Shown here: positions 34,081-42,874 of the stretch, piece by piece
How positions within the stretch are numbered: the stretch's first letter is position 1
How the letters are laid out: the number at the start of each line of letters is the position of its first letter
Assembly (NCBI GenBank): GCA_951812575.1
Contig: OX638322.1
Span: 4,964,501-5,028,500, forward strand
DNA length: 64,000 nt
DNA from: Candidatus Binatia bacterium
GTDB taxonomy: Bacteria; Desulfobacterota; Binatia; Bin18
Direction of reading: 5' to 3'
Notes under the pieces: model-generated
Told to the model about the DNA's origin: nothing
Databases searched by the model: none
Seen by the model: the letters and a program-made list of their open reading frames with translations, nothing else
Made by a program: the position numbers and the translations under genes

Positions 34081-34413
34081 TCATTGGGATACGCTCTTTT
34101 CCAGCGCTTGGACGATCCAGCTATTCAGGCTCAGACCGCTCTCTACTGCCGAGCGGGCAACTCGTTGATGCAAGGTTGGTCCGAGCCGGACGTTCAGCTT
34201 ACCTGAGAAAGGCTTACGGGGTTCAATACCATCCTCCTTGCAGGATTCGAGGTACTCGTCGATGGAGCGGTGGAACTCGCGCTGAATCCCCTCGACATCG
34301 GTCGCCTCGAAAGTCACGATCGGATAGGGACCGCTGTTCACAACTCGTCCATGAAGCCGGCTCACAGACTCGTCGAATTCGACCGTGGCGGTGTATCCCT
34401 TGTACTCCATCAT
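34081..34413 (-). CDS. hicB: HicB-family antitoxin
   Basis: A 110-residue protein. The start is placed at 34413 (MMEYKGYTATVEFDESVSRLHGRVV), overlapping the end of hicA. YTATVEFDESVSRLHGRV, FEATDVEGIQREFHRSIDEYLESCKEDGIEPRKPFSGKLNVRL and a C-terminal RHH domain (LHQRVARSAVESGLSLNSWIVQALEKS) are the HicB hallmarks. It binds HicA and represses the operon. Confidence 0.9.
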   Translation of the reverse strand: MMEYKGYTATVEFDESVSRLHGRVVNSGPYPIVTFEATDVEGIQREFHRSIDEYLESCKEDGIEPRKPFSGKLNVRLGPTLHQRVARSAVESGLSLNSWIVQALEKSVSQ

Positions 34414-34664
34414 GGCTTGACTCCTACAGCTTCGAGAAATGCGGCGATGTCGCGAACCGTCGCTCTCCCGGTCTTTGGCTCTGGATGAGGCCGATGCACC
34501 ACCATTCGCTCCGCCCCTTTCTTGAGCAGCACACGCGACCCCGAACGCTGAGAGACCTCCACACCTACTGCTTTTAGCATAGCGACAATGTCCCCCCACC
34601 GAATGCCGGGCGGCGTCGGCTTCTTGAACATACTCTCCAAGGTACGTTGATGCTTCGCACGCAT
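34410..34664 (-). CDS. hicA: HicA-family mRNA interferase toxin
   Basis: An 84-residue double-stranded-RNA-binding-fold toxin: IRWGDIVAMLKAVGVEVSQRSGSRVLLKKGAERMVVHRPHPEPKTGRATVRDIAAFLEAVGV. In this subgroup the catalytic His of GSH is replaced by Arg (GSR) while HRPHP is kept, a recognised HicA variant. It sits just upstream of hicB and overlaps it by four bases. Confidence 0.88.
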   Translation of the reverse strand: MRAKHQRTLESMFKKPTPPGIRWGDIVAMLKAVGVEVSQRSGSRVLLKKGAERMVVHRPHPEPKTGRATVRDIAAFLEAVGVKP

Positions 34665-34774
34665 GATACCCTGAATAGTACCAAATCAGGTACTATTATC
34701 CAAGAGGCCGTTTTCCTCATTTCTGCAACCCCGCAGAATCCCATGTGTACGAGCAGACGGACGAGCCGCTCAGT

Positions 34775-35386
34775 CTACGCTTTGGCGCTCGGCCGGGCGG
34801 AGACTTCTTCGTGCCAGCGAGCCAGGTTTTTTTGATCCGGCTGGATCGCAATTTTTACGACCCGGCCAAAATCCACCGCGCATTGCGCGACGATGTCGGC
34901 GACGGTGTAGCGCTCGCCCGCAATGTATTGGCGGTCGGCTAACACCTCATCCAGCCAGGCCAGACTCTTTTCCGCTTTTTCTTTTGACACCGCAGCATAC
35001 TCCGGCACCTGGGCCACCCGGCCTTTGAAAAAGGCGTGCTGTTGTTGAAACGCCAGGGTCGTCGGCTGAAAGAGTTCAAATTCCATGCGACGATTCCACA
35101 TCTCGACAATTGCCTTGTCCTGGGCGTCTACGCCCATGAGCGGCGGGTCGGGATGGAGTTCTTCAAAATAGCGGCAGATCGCTCCACTTTCGGCAATGCA
35201 GGTGCCGTCGTCGAGTTCGAGCACGGGCAGGGTGCCCATGGGGTTTTTCTGCCTCCGGAATTCCTCACCGCGATTGACCGCGTTGACGATATCAACCTGT
35301 TCGTAGGGCACCTCGATACCTTTTTCCGCAATAAATATCCGCACCCGGCGTGGGTTGGGCGCGGTTGTTGCGTCATGGATTTTCAT
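34775..35386 (-). CDS. glutathione S-transferase family protein
   Basis: A 203-residue cytosolic GST. The N-terminal thioredoxin-like domain MKIHDATTAPNPRRVRIFIAEKGIEVPYEQV contains NPMGTLPVLELDDGTCIAESGAICRYFEE, where Glu-Ser binds the glutathione gamma-glutamyl group. The helical domain ends with YTVADIVAQCAVDFGRV. The role would be conjugation or glutathione-dependent redox; no specific substrate is evident. Confidence 0.9.
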   Translation of the reverse strand: MKIHDATTAPNPRRVRIFIAEKGIEVPYEQVDIVNAVNRGEEFRRQKNPMGTLPVLELDDGTCIAESGAICRYFEELHPDPPLMGVDAQDKAIVEMWNRRMEFELFQPTTLAFQQQHAFFKGRVAQVPEYAAVSKEKAEKSLAWLDEVLADRQYIAGERYTVADIVAQCAVDFGRVVKIAIQPDQKNLARWHEEVSARPSAKA

Positions 35387-35526
35387 ACTGTCCTCCCTGC
35401 AATGAGATGAGGCTACCCTACGTGGCGTATGACCAGGAAGTAAAGAGGGAGCGTTTTTCTACTGCGGGGCCAGCTCACAGGCCAAGTGGCATCAGTCTCC
35501 CTCATGCTTTACAGTACAATCCTCTG

Positions 35527-35826
35527 ATGCGGCGATTTGTGACAGATCGATTGGGCCATGAGATTTATCTCACCGATGAACGCTGGCAGCATATATGTGA
35601 AGAATATCCTGAAATGTATGGGCAGGAGAAAAACCTTCTTGAAACGGTCAAACGAGGGCGAAGGTTTCAGGATTCCATTCGACCAGAGGTCTATCTCTAC
35701 TCTCTGGATTTTCGCGATCTCCCTTGTGATAATACGACTATCGTTGTTGTCGTTCGCCTTGGCTTTCACCACGATGGGAGTGAGAATAATTTCATTCTTA
35801 CGGCATACCAGATTCATCGAAGATAG
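35527..35826 (+). CDS. PBECR/DUF4258-like small nuclease-fold protein
   Basis: A 99-residue protein, MRRFVTDRLGHEIYLTDERWQHICEEYPEMYGQEKNLLETVKRGR..., with the pattern W..I...YPEM near residues 20-30, RPEVYLYSLDF near the middle, and NFILTAYQIHR at the end. This resembles the Barnase/EndoU/RelE-like superfamily of small toxins often annotated as PBECR or DUF4258. Its stop overlaps the ribosome site of the next gene (DUF2283), an arrangement common in toxin-antitoxin pairs. Family call is tentative. Confidence 0.5.
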   Translation: MRRFVTDRLGHEIYLTDERWQHICEEYPEMYGQEKNLLETVKRGRRFQDSIRPEVYLYSLDFRDLPCDNTTIVVVVRLGFHHDGSENNFILTAYQIHRR

Positions 35827-35835
35827 AGGGTGACA

Positions 35836-36189
35836 ATGAATCCAGTTCGTATTACCTACGATCCTGAAGGGGATATCTTATATATTACTTTTGGACAGGC
35901 GAGTGCTGCGACTGGTTATCAACTCTCTGACCAAATCTTGCTTCGTATTGATCCACAAACGCAAAAGGCAGCGGGGCTCACTATTTTCAATTATTCCGTC
36001 CACGTCCAGACTGGGCGGGAGGTCAGTTTATCCAGGCTCGAAGAAGCCCACGATAAAGCAGCCTTCCTCCTCTCGACTCTTACGTCTCCTCCGATCAGTC
36101 ATTTTTTGCGCATTACACAAAAAGAAGCGGTGACACAGGCGACAGTCCGGCACCCGTCTTTGCAAGAAGCAGTTGCATGCTCGTTATAG
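35836..36189 (+). CDS. DUF2283-family protein (possible antitoxin)
   Basis: A 117-residue protein: MNPVRITYDPEGDILYITFGQAS, DQILLRIDPQTQKAAGLTIFNYSVH, both typical of DUF2283. The ATG at 35836 is chosen because AGAGGG lies 6 bases upstream; a GTG at 35830 is also in frame. DUF2283 proteins frequently accompany DUF4258-like toxins, suggesting this is the antitoxin of the preceding gene. The C-terminal third (LLSTLTSPPISHFLRI...) is not typical of the family. Confidence 0.65.
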   Translation: MNPVRITYDPEGDILYITFGQASAATGYQLSDQILLRIDPQTQKAAGLTIFNYSVHVQTGREVSLSRLEEAHDKAAFLLSTLTSPPISHFLRITQKEAVTQATVRHPSLQEAVACSL

Positions 36190-36206
36190 TATGGTTGTCT
36201 GCTTTC

Positions 36207-37388
36207 TTACCCGAGTAACGACGCCATCCGGTCAAAGGCTTCGTGCAGCGTTTCCAGACTATTGGCGAAACACAGGCGGATAAATCCTTCGCCGGCCTCA
36301 CCAAACGCCGCACCGGGCGCAAGACCAACGCGAGCCTCGGAGACAAAACGGCGACACTCGGCCACACTGTCGGTCATCCCGTCCACGGCGAAGAATAGAT
36401 AAAAAGAGCCGGGCGGAGAGTGAACCTGGATGCGCGGCATGGCCCGCAGCCGTTCCACGCTCAGGTCGCGGGCGGCTCGATAGCGCTGCACCATATCGCG
36501 CACAAATTGTTCGCCTTCCATCACCGCGGTGACTCCGGCCCGCTGGGTAAAATGGGCCGGACACGAGTAGTGAAACTCAATGACCTTTTCAAACACCTCG
36601 CCCAGTCTCGGCGGAGCCGTCACCCAGCCCAGTCGCCAGCCCGACATGGCCCAGGTCTTGGAGAAACTGTTAATCACCAGGACCTTGTCATCCGGCTCCG
36701 CCAGGTCCAGCAAGGACGGGGCAACGGGCCGGTCATACACCAACCGGTGATAGACCTCATCGGAAATGAACCACAGGCCACGCGGCCGGCAAAAATCAAG
36801 CACGGCCTGCTGACCGTCTCTCTCCATGACCCAGCCGGTGGGGTTGCCGGGGGAGTTGATAAGAATCGCGGTCGTCTTGTCATCGACTTGGTCAAAGAGC
36901 CGATCCAGATCGAGCGTCCAGGCCTGCTCACCAAACGTCAGCGGCACAATCCGTGTCTCCCCACCCATAATATGGATGGTCTCAATCAAATTGGGCCACA
37001 GGGGACCAACTATAACCGTATTGGAGCCGGGGTCGGTCAGAACCTGCTGGATGAGGTTAATCGCCACACAGCCGGAGGCGGTGACGGTAATACGATCCAC
37101 ATCTACCGGACGGGCGTGCAACCCGGAGGCGTATTCGGCCAGCGTGGTACGCAGCTCGGGAATACCCCGGTTATGGGTGTAAAACGTACAGCCCTGCATC
37201 AGAGCGTCAGCGCCGGCCTGTTTTATAAACTCCGGCGTGGGCAGGTCGGACTCCCCAAACCAGAGCGGGATCAAGCCTTCGAGCCCAAGGCTGGCGTTGG
37301 CAATCGCCCGAATCTTCGATTTCGGCAACCGTTCGATCTGCTCTCGGGCTTGAATCAGTTCCTGCTGTTCGGCGTTCATGGGTGTCAC
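36207..37388 (-). CDS. class I/II PLP-dependent aminotransferase
   Basis: A 393-residue fold-type I aminotransferase. VINSFSKTWAMSGWRLGW carries the PLP-binding lysine (about residue 240). SPGNPTGWVMERD and ISDEVYHRLVYD bind the cofactor, and FIRLCFANSLETLHEAFDR is the C-terminal substrate arginine region. It transfers amino groups between an amino acid and a 2-oxoacid, probably aspartate/aromatic type. No linked operon partner is seen. Confidence 0.92.
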   Translation of the reverse strand: MTPMNAEQQELIQAREQIERLPKSKIRAIANASLGLEGLIPLWFGESDLPTPEFIKQAGADALMQGCTFYTHNRGIPELRTTLAEYASGLHARPVDVDRITVTASGCVAINLIQQVLTDPGSNTVIVGPLWPNLIETIHIMGGETRIVPLTFGEQAWTLDLDRLFDQVDDKTTAILINSPGNPTGWVMERDGQQAVLDFCRPRGLWFISDEVYHRLVYDRPVAPSLLDLAEPDDKVLVINSFSKTWAMSGWRLGWVTAPPRLGEVFEKVIEFHYSCPAHFTQRAGVTAVMEGEQFVRDMVQRYRAARDLSVERLRAMPRIQVHSPPGSFYLFFAVDGMTDSVAECRRFVSEARVGLAPGAAFGEAGEGFIRLCFANSLETLHEAFDRMASLLG

Positions 37389-37456
37389 TTTTTCGACAAC
37401 TCCAAAGAGTCAGTTGTTCATATCAGCATAGATGAGGTTCGAGAACGGAAGGAAGA

Positions 37457-38107
37457 TCAGTTTTCTTGGAGCAGAGCGGGGAGTTGGTGCATATCCTGAA
37501 AGACCTGAGCCCCGGCGGCAGACAGGGTTTCCGCCGGTGTGTCTCGTGCATAGCCGAATACGGTCATGCCGGCCGCCACACCAGCCTGGACCCCAGGCAG
37601 GCTGTCTTCAATCACCGCACAGGTTTCGGGCGCAACTCCAAGCGTCCGGGCCGCGTGGAGAAACAGGCCGGGGTCGGGCTTCCAGCTCCCGACTTCATAC
37701 GCACTCACAATAGACTCCTCGAAATACGACAGCAAACCGGTAGTGCTGAGGTTCGCTTCTATCTTCTCACGCGGTCCGCTGGACGCCACACAAAACGGGA
37801 CAGACAGGGCTTGTACTGCCTGAATGACGGCTTCAACCCCAGGGACCGGCTGCAAGTGGTTCTGAAAGACTTTGGCACTCCGCGCCCGGAAGTCGGCAAC
37901 AAAAGAGTCCGGTACACAACGACCCCGCCGCTCTTCAACATCGGCGATACACTCCGCCAGCTTGCGCCCTTTATACAGTTCGACCGCCTCGGCTAACGTC
38001 AGGTCCAGGCCCAAGTCGGCCACACACTCAACAAACACCTGGTTTTCGAGTGTCTCGCTGTCTACAAGCACACCGTCACAGTCAAAGATCACCGCTTCAA
38101 ATCGCAT
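37457..38107 (-). CDS. HAD-superfamily phosphatase, beta-phosphoglucomutase-like
   Basis: A 216-residue HAD subfamily IA protein starting at 38107 (MRFEAVIFDCDGVLVDSETL). Asp8 and Asp10 are in the DCDG motif I, Ser in VASSGPREKIEANL is motif II, Lys in SWKPDPGLFLHAARTLG is motif III, and VIEDSLPGVQAGVAAGM is motif IV. It hydrolyses phosphate monoesters or isomerises sugar phosphates. It lies just upstream of the aminotransferase on the same strand, with a 68-base gap. Confidence 0.88.
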   Translation of the reverse strand: MRFEAVIFDCDGVLVDSETLENQVFVECVADLGLDLTLAEAVELYKGRKLAECIADVEERRGRCVPDSFVADFRARSAKVFQNHLQPVPGVEAVIQAVQALSVPFCVASSGPREKIEANLSTTGLLSYFEESIVSAYEVGSWKPDPGLFLHAARTLGVAPETCAVIEDSLPGVQAGVAAGMTVFGYARDTPAETLSAAGAQVFQDMHQLPALLQEN

Positions 38108-38239
38108 ACAGAGATCCATAGAGAAAAGGTGTTCGGGGTTTAGTCATGTCGTCCTGGTTCAATTGCTTTGGAGGGTGGGTTTCCGGCCGCTTACGTTAGT
38201 ACCTACGAGGATCGTGAATAGATCGACTCCTTTAGCATT

Positions 38240-38707
38240 TTATGTCGTGAGGACCTTTTCTGCTGAATCTAAAATTTTGTTCGCTACCGTAATGACATCG
38301 GGAAGCTCTTTGAACGTCATGGTCCCTCCTCCCTGATGTGCCACTTTGTGTCTTTGGCTCACTGCATTGTTGTAGATAGTGACTTCCCGCTCGTCGAGTG
38401 AATCGTTAAACTTTTCCTTATAGGCGGGTCCGAATAATCCAATAAAGGTAGAAATTTCGCCTTTCTGCACGCTTCGAAGAATTCGGGTGCTAGCTCCAGA
38501 TACAAACGCCTGAAGAGCTAGGTCAGACACCTGTTGCGCGCGCTGGTCTGCAATCCTATAGAGAGCCTGCTGCATATCGGCACATAACAAGACGAGAATA
38601 TGTTCAGTGAGATACGATTCTACGGGTGAGCCAGCGGCATTTGAGTCACGGAGATGGTTGTCGCACTCGTCGAATGCGACTTGAGTTAGGGTGAGACGGC
38701 CAGGCAT
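38240..38707 (-). CDS. HEPN-domain protein (MAE_28990-like)
   Basis: A 155-residue all-helical protein. QRHKVAHQ at residues 118-125 holds the R-x4-H (R119/H124) motif of HEPN RNases. LTEHILVLLCADMQQALYRIADQRAQQ and IGLFGPAYKEKFNDSLDEREVTIYNNAVSQR match the MAE_28990/RiboL-PSP-HEPN pattern. It follows the DUF262 gene by 27 bases on the same strand. Such pairs are expected to act together in RNA or nucleic-acid-directed defence, or as a toxin-antitoxin; the function here is inference. Confidence 0.7.
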   Translation of the reverse strand: MPGRLTLTQVAFDECDNHLRDSNAAGSPVESYLTEHILVLLCADMQQALYRIADQRAQQVSDLALQAFVSGASTRILRSVQKGEISTFIGLFGPAYKEKFNDSLDEREVTIYNNAVSQRHKVAHQGGGTMTFKELPDVITVANKILDSAEKVLTT

Positions 38708-38734
38708 GACACAAGACGGATACGGGAGTCAGCA

Positions 38735-39802
38735 CTATCCAAGCATAATTCTTTGGGCATGTTCGAATCGTTGTCTGACCATCTTGGTGTCACTTGTACT
38801 ACGAGTCACAACGCTATCGAGAAACGTCTGGTCAGATAGCAGGACATCGTATCGTGCCTTGCTGTCTGTAATGCCTTTTTCCCCGGCAAAAGACATCATT
38901 ACCATGACGGCATCCAGGAGACCGGGATTGAGCGTGCCGCTCCGGAGATGAAAGGGTTTCTCTCCAAATTGGTTTATAACGTCGGCGCAGGTCTGCTTGA
39001 ATATGCATCTGGCTTTCTCCGCATCAGGCTCGCCAAGTTGTTTTTTGCCAATCATAAAGTTGTTGAGGAAAGATTTCATCGGCTTCTCATAGGTTTTCCA
39101 TCCGTCCCGCATGGCAAAGAAACGCAGGATGAGTTCAACGTCGCGTAAACGTTTATCACGGGCGTCTCTGCCAAAGATTGCCCGCCAGGAAGCATCCTGA
39201 TTCAGTTCTTCGAGCAATGTAGAGAAGGTGCCTGCGTAGACACATTTGCGGATTTCCATCGGACTGAGCTTGACGCCGCCGGTGTTCAGTCGTTCGAAGA
39301 TGTGATAGATGCTTGAGTTATCGTCCGGGTCGAGTTGCTGGACGATGGTTGCGCGAAGGACCGCATCTTGCAATTGGAGTTGATCGTACTCCGGTAACTC
39401 CTGGAAGGTTTTTCCTTCCCATTTAGGGTTAACGTTTTTCAAGCAAAATACTCGGTTATCAAAACGGCCTTCGAGGAACCGAACTGCCGAAAGAATCCGT
39501 TGTTGGCCATCAATGACCTGGAACTTGTTGGTGGAGCGTTCCTTATAGAGAAATACACCGGGTACGGGCAGTCCCAGTAAGAACGACTCGATGAGTTTGC
39601 TTGCGCGAGTCTGGTCCCAGACGTATTCCCTCTGAAATTCGGGAATAAGAAGCTGTTCGGCCTTCCACTTGCCCTGATAAACCTGAAGCGTCATATCCGA
39701 CGGATAAGAGGATATCTGATAACCGATAGTATCTTGTTCCTCCTCCTCAGGCTCCTCGGTGGAATCTATTTCGATCTCGTTGGGATCAAGGTTTGTGACC
39801 AT
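38735..39802 (-). CDS. DUF262/ParB-like-nuclease-fold protein
   Basis: A 355-residue protein. The start is set at 39802 (MVTNLDPNEIEIDSTEE) because GAGGAGGACTTGAAG lies upstream; a start at 39829 is possible. Residues 57-62 QREYVW and 98-102 DGQQR are the two DUF262 (GmrSD N-terminal-like) motifs; HIFERLNTGGVKLSPMEIRKCVY follows. The DUF1524 HNH nuclease module normally fused at the C-terminus is absent. An acidic N-terminal tail (EEPEEEEQD) precedes the domain. It pairs with the HEPN gene. Confidence 0.8.
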   Translation of the reverse strand: MVTNLDPNEIEIDSTEEPEEEEQDTIGYQISSYPSDMTLQVYQGKWKAEQLLIPEFQREYVWDQTRASKLIESFLLGLPVPGVFLYKERSTNKFQVIDGQQRILSAVRFLEGRFDNRVFCLKNVNPKWEGKTFQELPEYDQLQLQDAVLRATIVQQLDPDDNSSIYHIFERLNTGGVKLSPMEIRKCVYAGTFSTLLEELNQDASWRAIFGRDARDKRLRDVELILRFFAMRDGWKTYEKPMKSFLNNFMIGKKQLGEPDAEKARCIFKQTCADVINQFGEKPFHLRSGTLNPGLLDAVMVMMSFAGEKGITDSKARYDVLLSDQTFLDSVVTRSTSDTKMVRQRFEHAQRIMLG

Positions 39803-40044
39803 CTTCAAGTCCTCCTCACATGGAATCATCTCTGCTGACTCATCCGTCCGCTGATGAGATAGCCGAACACGTGACGGATGATCCCTTATGACCCCCTGTC
39901 GTCCATACATCCACATCCCATAGCTATCAGTTCTCTTGTCTCTACGAACTCACCACCGACTTCCGATACTCTTGAGTCGCACCGCCGGCCGTCGCTTGAG
40001 CCGCTGATTGAACGGGTCGACTTCAACCCCGATGATCGATCTTC

Positions 40045-40488
40045 TTATGCATCGTCGCGCAAAAGGGATACGCCGGTTGCTCCCAAAAGCAGCGGCAGCA
40101 GCGTGTCAATGATCATCCAGACCAAGACGCTCACGTTCTCGCCCTTGCCTGGAGCGAAGTCGGCGCTGACCGACATGGTGTTGAACCAGCTCCAGAAGAA
40201 GAGGATGCCCACACCCAGAAAGCCGTAGAACATCGTAGTGGCGGCCAGCCGTTCCCAGGTCACGGGCGCGTCCGGGCCGGCGCTGCTGGCGCGTTTCATA
40301 CGCGGATAGCCGACGATCAGGCCCAGCACGATCGCCAGCCCCATTAACGGGTCCAGTATGGTCCACAGCGGGCTGTACGGATGGGCTTCGCTTGAGACGT
40401 GATAGAGGGGCTCAACTATGGTATGGACCGCAACCGCGACCCCAATCACGACGAGAACGATGCCAACAATTCGCCTGCTGTCCATCAC
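40045..40488 (-). CDS. integral membrane protein of unknown function
   Basis: A 147-residue protein with four predicted transmembrane helices (about residues 7-27, 42-62, 80-105, 118-140). The C-terminal half (WERLAATTMFYGFLGVGILFFWSWFNTMSV) is rich in aromatic residues. No family is recognised. It is divergent from the extradiol dioxygenase at 40639, so the intergenic region 40489-40638 may hold promoters for both. The preceding gap 39803-40044 shows nothing I can support. Confidence 0.6.
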   Translation of the reverse strand: MMDSRRIVGIVLVVIGVAVAVHTIVEPLYHVSSEAHPYSPLWTILDPLMGLAIVLGLIVGYPRMKRASSAGPDAPVTWERLAATTMFYGFLGVGILFFWSWFNTMSVSADFAPGKGENVSVLVWMIIDTLLPLLLGATGVSLLRDDA

Positions 40489-40638
40489 TCGGCTCCCTTC
40501 TGAATTTTCGACCCCGACACTGTGTCATACCAGTGGTCGCACTGTCTATGGTCCAAGGAGCGCCTCGTTCCGAGTCGGAGGGATTTTCGCTGAGACCAAA
40601 ACGCGCTATGGAAAAACAGATATTAAAGGAGGCTTGCT

Positions 40639-41529
40639 ATGGCACGCGTGGCACAACTCGGCTACATCGGCTTGGGCGTCAGCAATGTTGACGAATGGGA
40701 ACAATTCGCCACCGGAGTGCTGGGGCTCCAGGCGCATACCCGCGACCCGGACGGCTCGTTATTGCTGCGGATGGACGACTACCACCACCGCTTTATTGTC
40801 TCCCCCGGTGACGCGGACGACCTTACCCTGGTCGGCTGGGAAGTGGCGGACGAGGAAACACTCACAGCGATGGGCGATCAACTCAGCGCCAATGATATTG
40901 CCGTCGAATGGGGAAGCCCGGAAGAGGCCGAAGCCCGGCGGGTCGTGGGTCTGCTCAAACTCCAGGACCCGAACGGTCTGGCAACCGAGGTCTTCTACGG
41001 GCCCCTGGTCGGCGTGGACAAACCCTTTCAGTCTCCCCGACCGATTTCCGGGTTTACCACCGGAGATATGGGGCTCGGCCATATCACCATGACGGTCGAT
41101 AGTTTGGAGCAAAGCCTGCACTTTTACCGTGACGTGCTGGGCTTTCGCCTGAGCGACTGGGTACGTCCCCAGCCCGAGCGCGGCGTGGCCTCCACGCTCA
41201 ACCTCGCCTTTCTGCACTGCAACCCGCGTCACCACAGCATGGCCTTCTGGGAAGGCAAGCTGCCCAAACGCATGCACCACTTTATGGTGCAACTCCAAAA
41301 TCTGGACGATGTGGGGTCAACCTATGATCTGTGCCAGAGCAAAGAGGTGCCGATTGATATGACCCTGGGTCGGCATACCAATGACCTGATGCTATCCTTC
41401 TATCTCAAGACCCCGTCCGGCTTTAGCGTCGAATACGGCTGGGGCGCGCGGGAGGTCGATGACACGACCTGGCAGGTCCAGTTGCATCGGACCGGCAGCA
41501 TTTGGGGCCATAAGCACGTGAGTCATTAG
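40639..41529 (+). CDS. type I extradiol ring-cleavage dioxygenase (VOC fold)
   Basis: A 296-residue two-domain vicinal oxygen chelate enzyme. The likely Fe/Mn ligands are His148 (GLGHITMTV), His214 (MHHFMVQL) and Glu265 (SVEYGWG). His199 (PRHHSMAFWEG) and Tyr255 sit where the second-shell catalytic residues of BphC-like enzymes are. It cleaves catechols next to the hydroxyls. AAAGGAGGC precedes the start. It leads the aromatic cluster; a palindromic repeat separates it from the Rieske oxygenase, 79 bases further on. Confidence 0.92.
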   Translation: MARVAQLGYIGLGVSNVDEWEQFATGVLGLQAHTRDPDGSLLLRMDDYHHRFIVSPGDADDLTLVGWEVADEETLTAMGDQLSANDIAVEWGSPEEAEARRVVGLLKLQDPNGLATEVFYGPLVGVDKPFQSPRPISGFTTGDMGLGHITMTVDSLEQSLHFYRDVLGFRLSDWVRPQPERGVASTLNLAFLHCNPRHHSMAFWEGKLPKRMHHFMVQLQNLDDVGSTYDLCQSKEVPIDMTLGRHTNDLMLSFYLKTPSGFSVEYGWGAREVDDTTWQVQLHRTGSIWGHKHVSH

Positions 41530-41550
41530 AGACTATAGAGAGAAAGAATC

Positions 41551-41586
41551 CCCCTCACCCTGGCCCTCTCCCCTGTGGGGAGAGGG
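41551..41586. repeat. dispersed palindromic repeat, copy 3 (inside operon)
   Basis: CCCTCACCCTGGCCCTCTCC followed by CCTGTGGGGAGAGGG. It lies between the extradiol dioxygenase and the Rieske oxygenase genes. It is the inverted orientation of the copy at 43382. Confidence 0.7.
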
Positions 41587-41608
41587 AATTGAAGGAGCAC
41601 ATGGCGCG

Positions 41609-42874
41609 ATGGACTGGTCGCACTTGGTTGACTTGGAAAAATGTACGGTCAGCCCCCGGGTCTTTGTTGACGAAGAGGTCTATCGGGACGAACAGGAGCG
41701 CATCTTCGGCCGCTGTTGGCTCTATCTGGCGCATGAATCCCAGCTCCCGAATCCGGGCGACTTCGTTACCCACTATATGGGCGAAGAGTCGGTCCTGGTC
41801 TGCCGGACGGCAAGCGGAAAAATCCGGGTCTTTCTGAACTCCTGCCGCCATCGCGGCGCGCGCATGTGCCGCCTGGACACCGGCAACGCCAAAGCGTTTA
41901 CCTGCCCCTACCACGGCTGGACGTATGACAACCAGGGTCGGCTCATCGGTGTGCCGCAATTCAAGGAAGCCTATTACGAGGAACTCAACCGGGAGGACTG
42001 GGGTCTGATCGAAGTGCCCCGCGTGGAATCGTTTCGGGGCCTCGTCTTTGCCTGCTTCGACGAGAACGCCCAGAGCCTGGATGCCTATCTTGGGGATATG
42101 AAGTGGTATCTCGATCTCATCTTCAACAAGACTAGAGGCGGCATGGTTGCCCTGCCCGGGCTGCACCGCTGGAATCTGGGCGGCAACTGGAAGCTGGCCG
42201 CCGAACAGTTCAACGGCGACAACTATCATACCGGAGCGGCCCACGAGAGCATGCTCAAAATCGGCCTCGGTCCGGCAAACGGGCAGTTTCTCGGCGACCA
42301 GCCCTGGGTGCGAGACTTTGAAGCCAAGCTGGATAACGGGCATGGCTGGATCAATTTCAAGATTGACATGGCAGGCGGCGTGCCCGCCCCGCTGGCACAG
42401 CATATGGAGCGGATGCAGGCTGCGGCCAGACAACGCCTGACACGAGCCCAGAGCGAATTGGTCGGTTGTGTCCATGTCGGAAACGTGTTTCCGAATTTTT
42501 CCATTCTGACCTTTCTGGGTTTCTTGACCATTCGGGTCTGGCATCCACGCGGCCCGCATAATATGGAGGTGTATTCCTGGGGCATGATCGAGCAGGAAGC
42601 TCCTCCTGAGGTTGTCGAGATCGCCCGGAAGATGCAGATTCTGACCTTTTCGCCCAGTGGCATCTTCGAGCAGGATGACGGCGAGATGTGGGGCAATAGC
42701 GTCAAGGCCCTGCGTGGTATGCACCGCCGGAACTTTCCCCTCAACTACCAGATGGGCGCCGGGCACGGCCGCACCGACCCGGACAAACCGGGTCTGATCC
42801 ATCCACCCTCAACGGAAATCGGCATCTTTGGCGTGTACGAACAGTGGCAGGCTCTCATGGGTGGAGCACGATGA
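41609..42874 (+). CDS. Rieske ring-hydroxylating dioxygenase, alpha subunit
   Basis: A 421-residue protein. Residues 79-102 (C79-R-H81, C99-PY-H102) bind the Rieske [2Fe-2S] cluster. FNGDNYHTGAAHES gives the mononuclear iron ligands His207 and His212 and the bridging Asp204. It adds O2 across an aromatic ring to give a cis-dihydrodiol. Its stop overlaps the beta-subunit start (ATGA). No ferredoxin or reductase gene lies in the window, so electrons must come from elsewhere. Confidence 0.94.
   Translation: MDWSHLVDLEKCTVSPRVFVDEEVYRDEQERIFGRCWLYLAHESQLPNPGDFVTHYMGEESVLVCRTASGKIRVFLNSCRHRGARMCRLDTGNAKAFTCPYHGWTYDNQGRLIGVPQFKEAYYEELNREDWGLIEVPRVESFRGLVFACFDENAQSLDAYLGDMKWYLDLIFNKTRGGMVALPGLHRWNLGGNWKLAAEQFNGDNYHTGAAHESMLKIGLGPANGQFLGDQPWVRDFEAKLDNGHGWINFKIDMAGGVPAPLAQHMERMQAAARQRLTRAQSELVGCVHVGNVFPNFSILTFLGFLTIRVWHPRGPHNMEVYSWGMIEQEAPPEVVEIARKMQILTFSPSGIFEQDDGEMWGNSVKALRGMHRRNFPLNYQMGAGHGRTDPDKPGLIHPPSTEIGIFGVYEQWQALMGGAR

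Noticed and set aside
36420..37499. A 359-codon plus-strand frame opposite the aminotransferase
   Set aside because: It is antisense to a clear PLP enzyme; its length comes from GC-rich codon bias.
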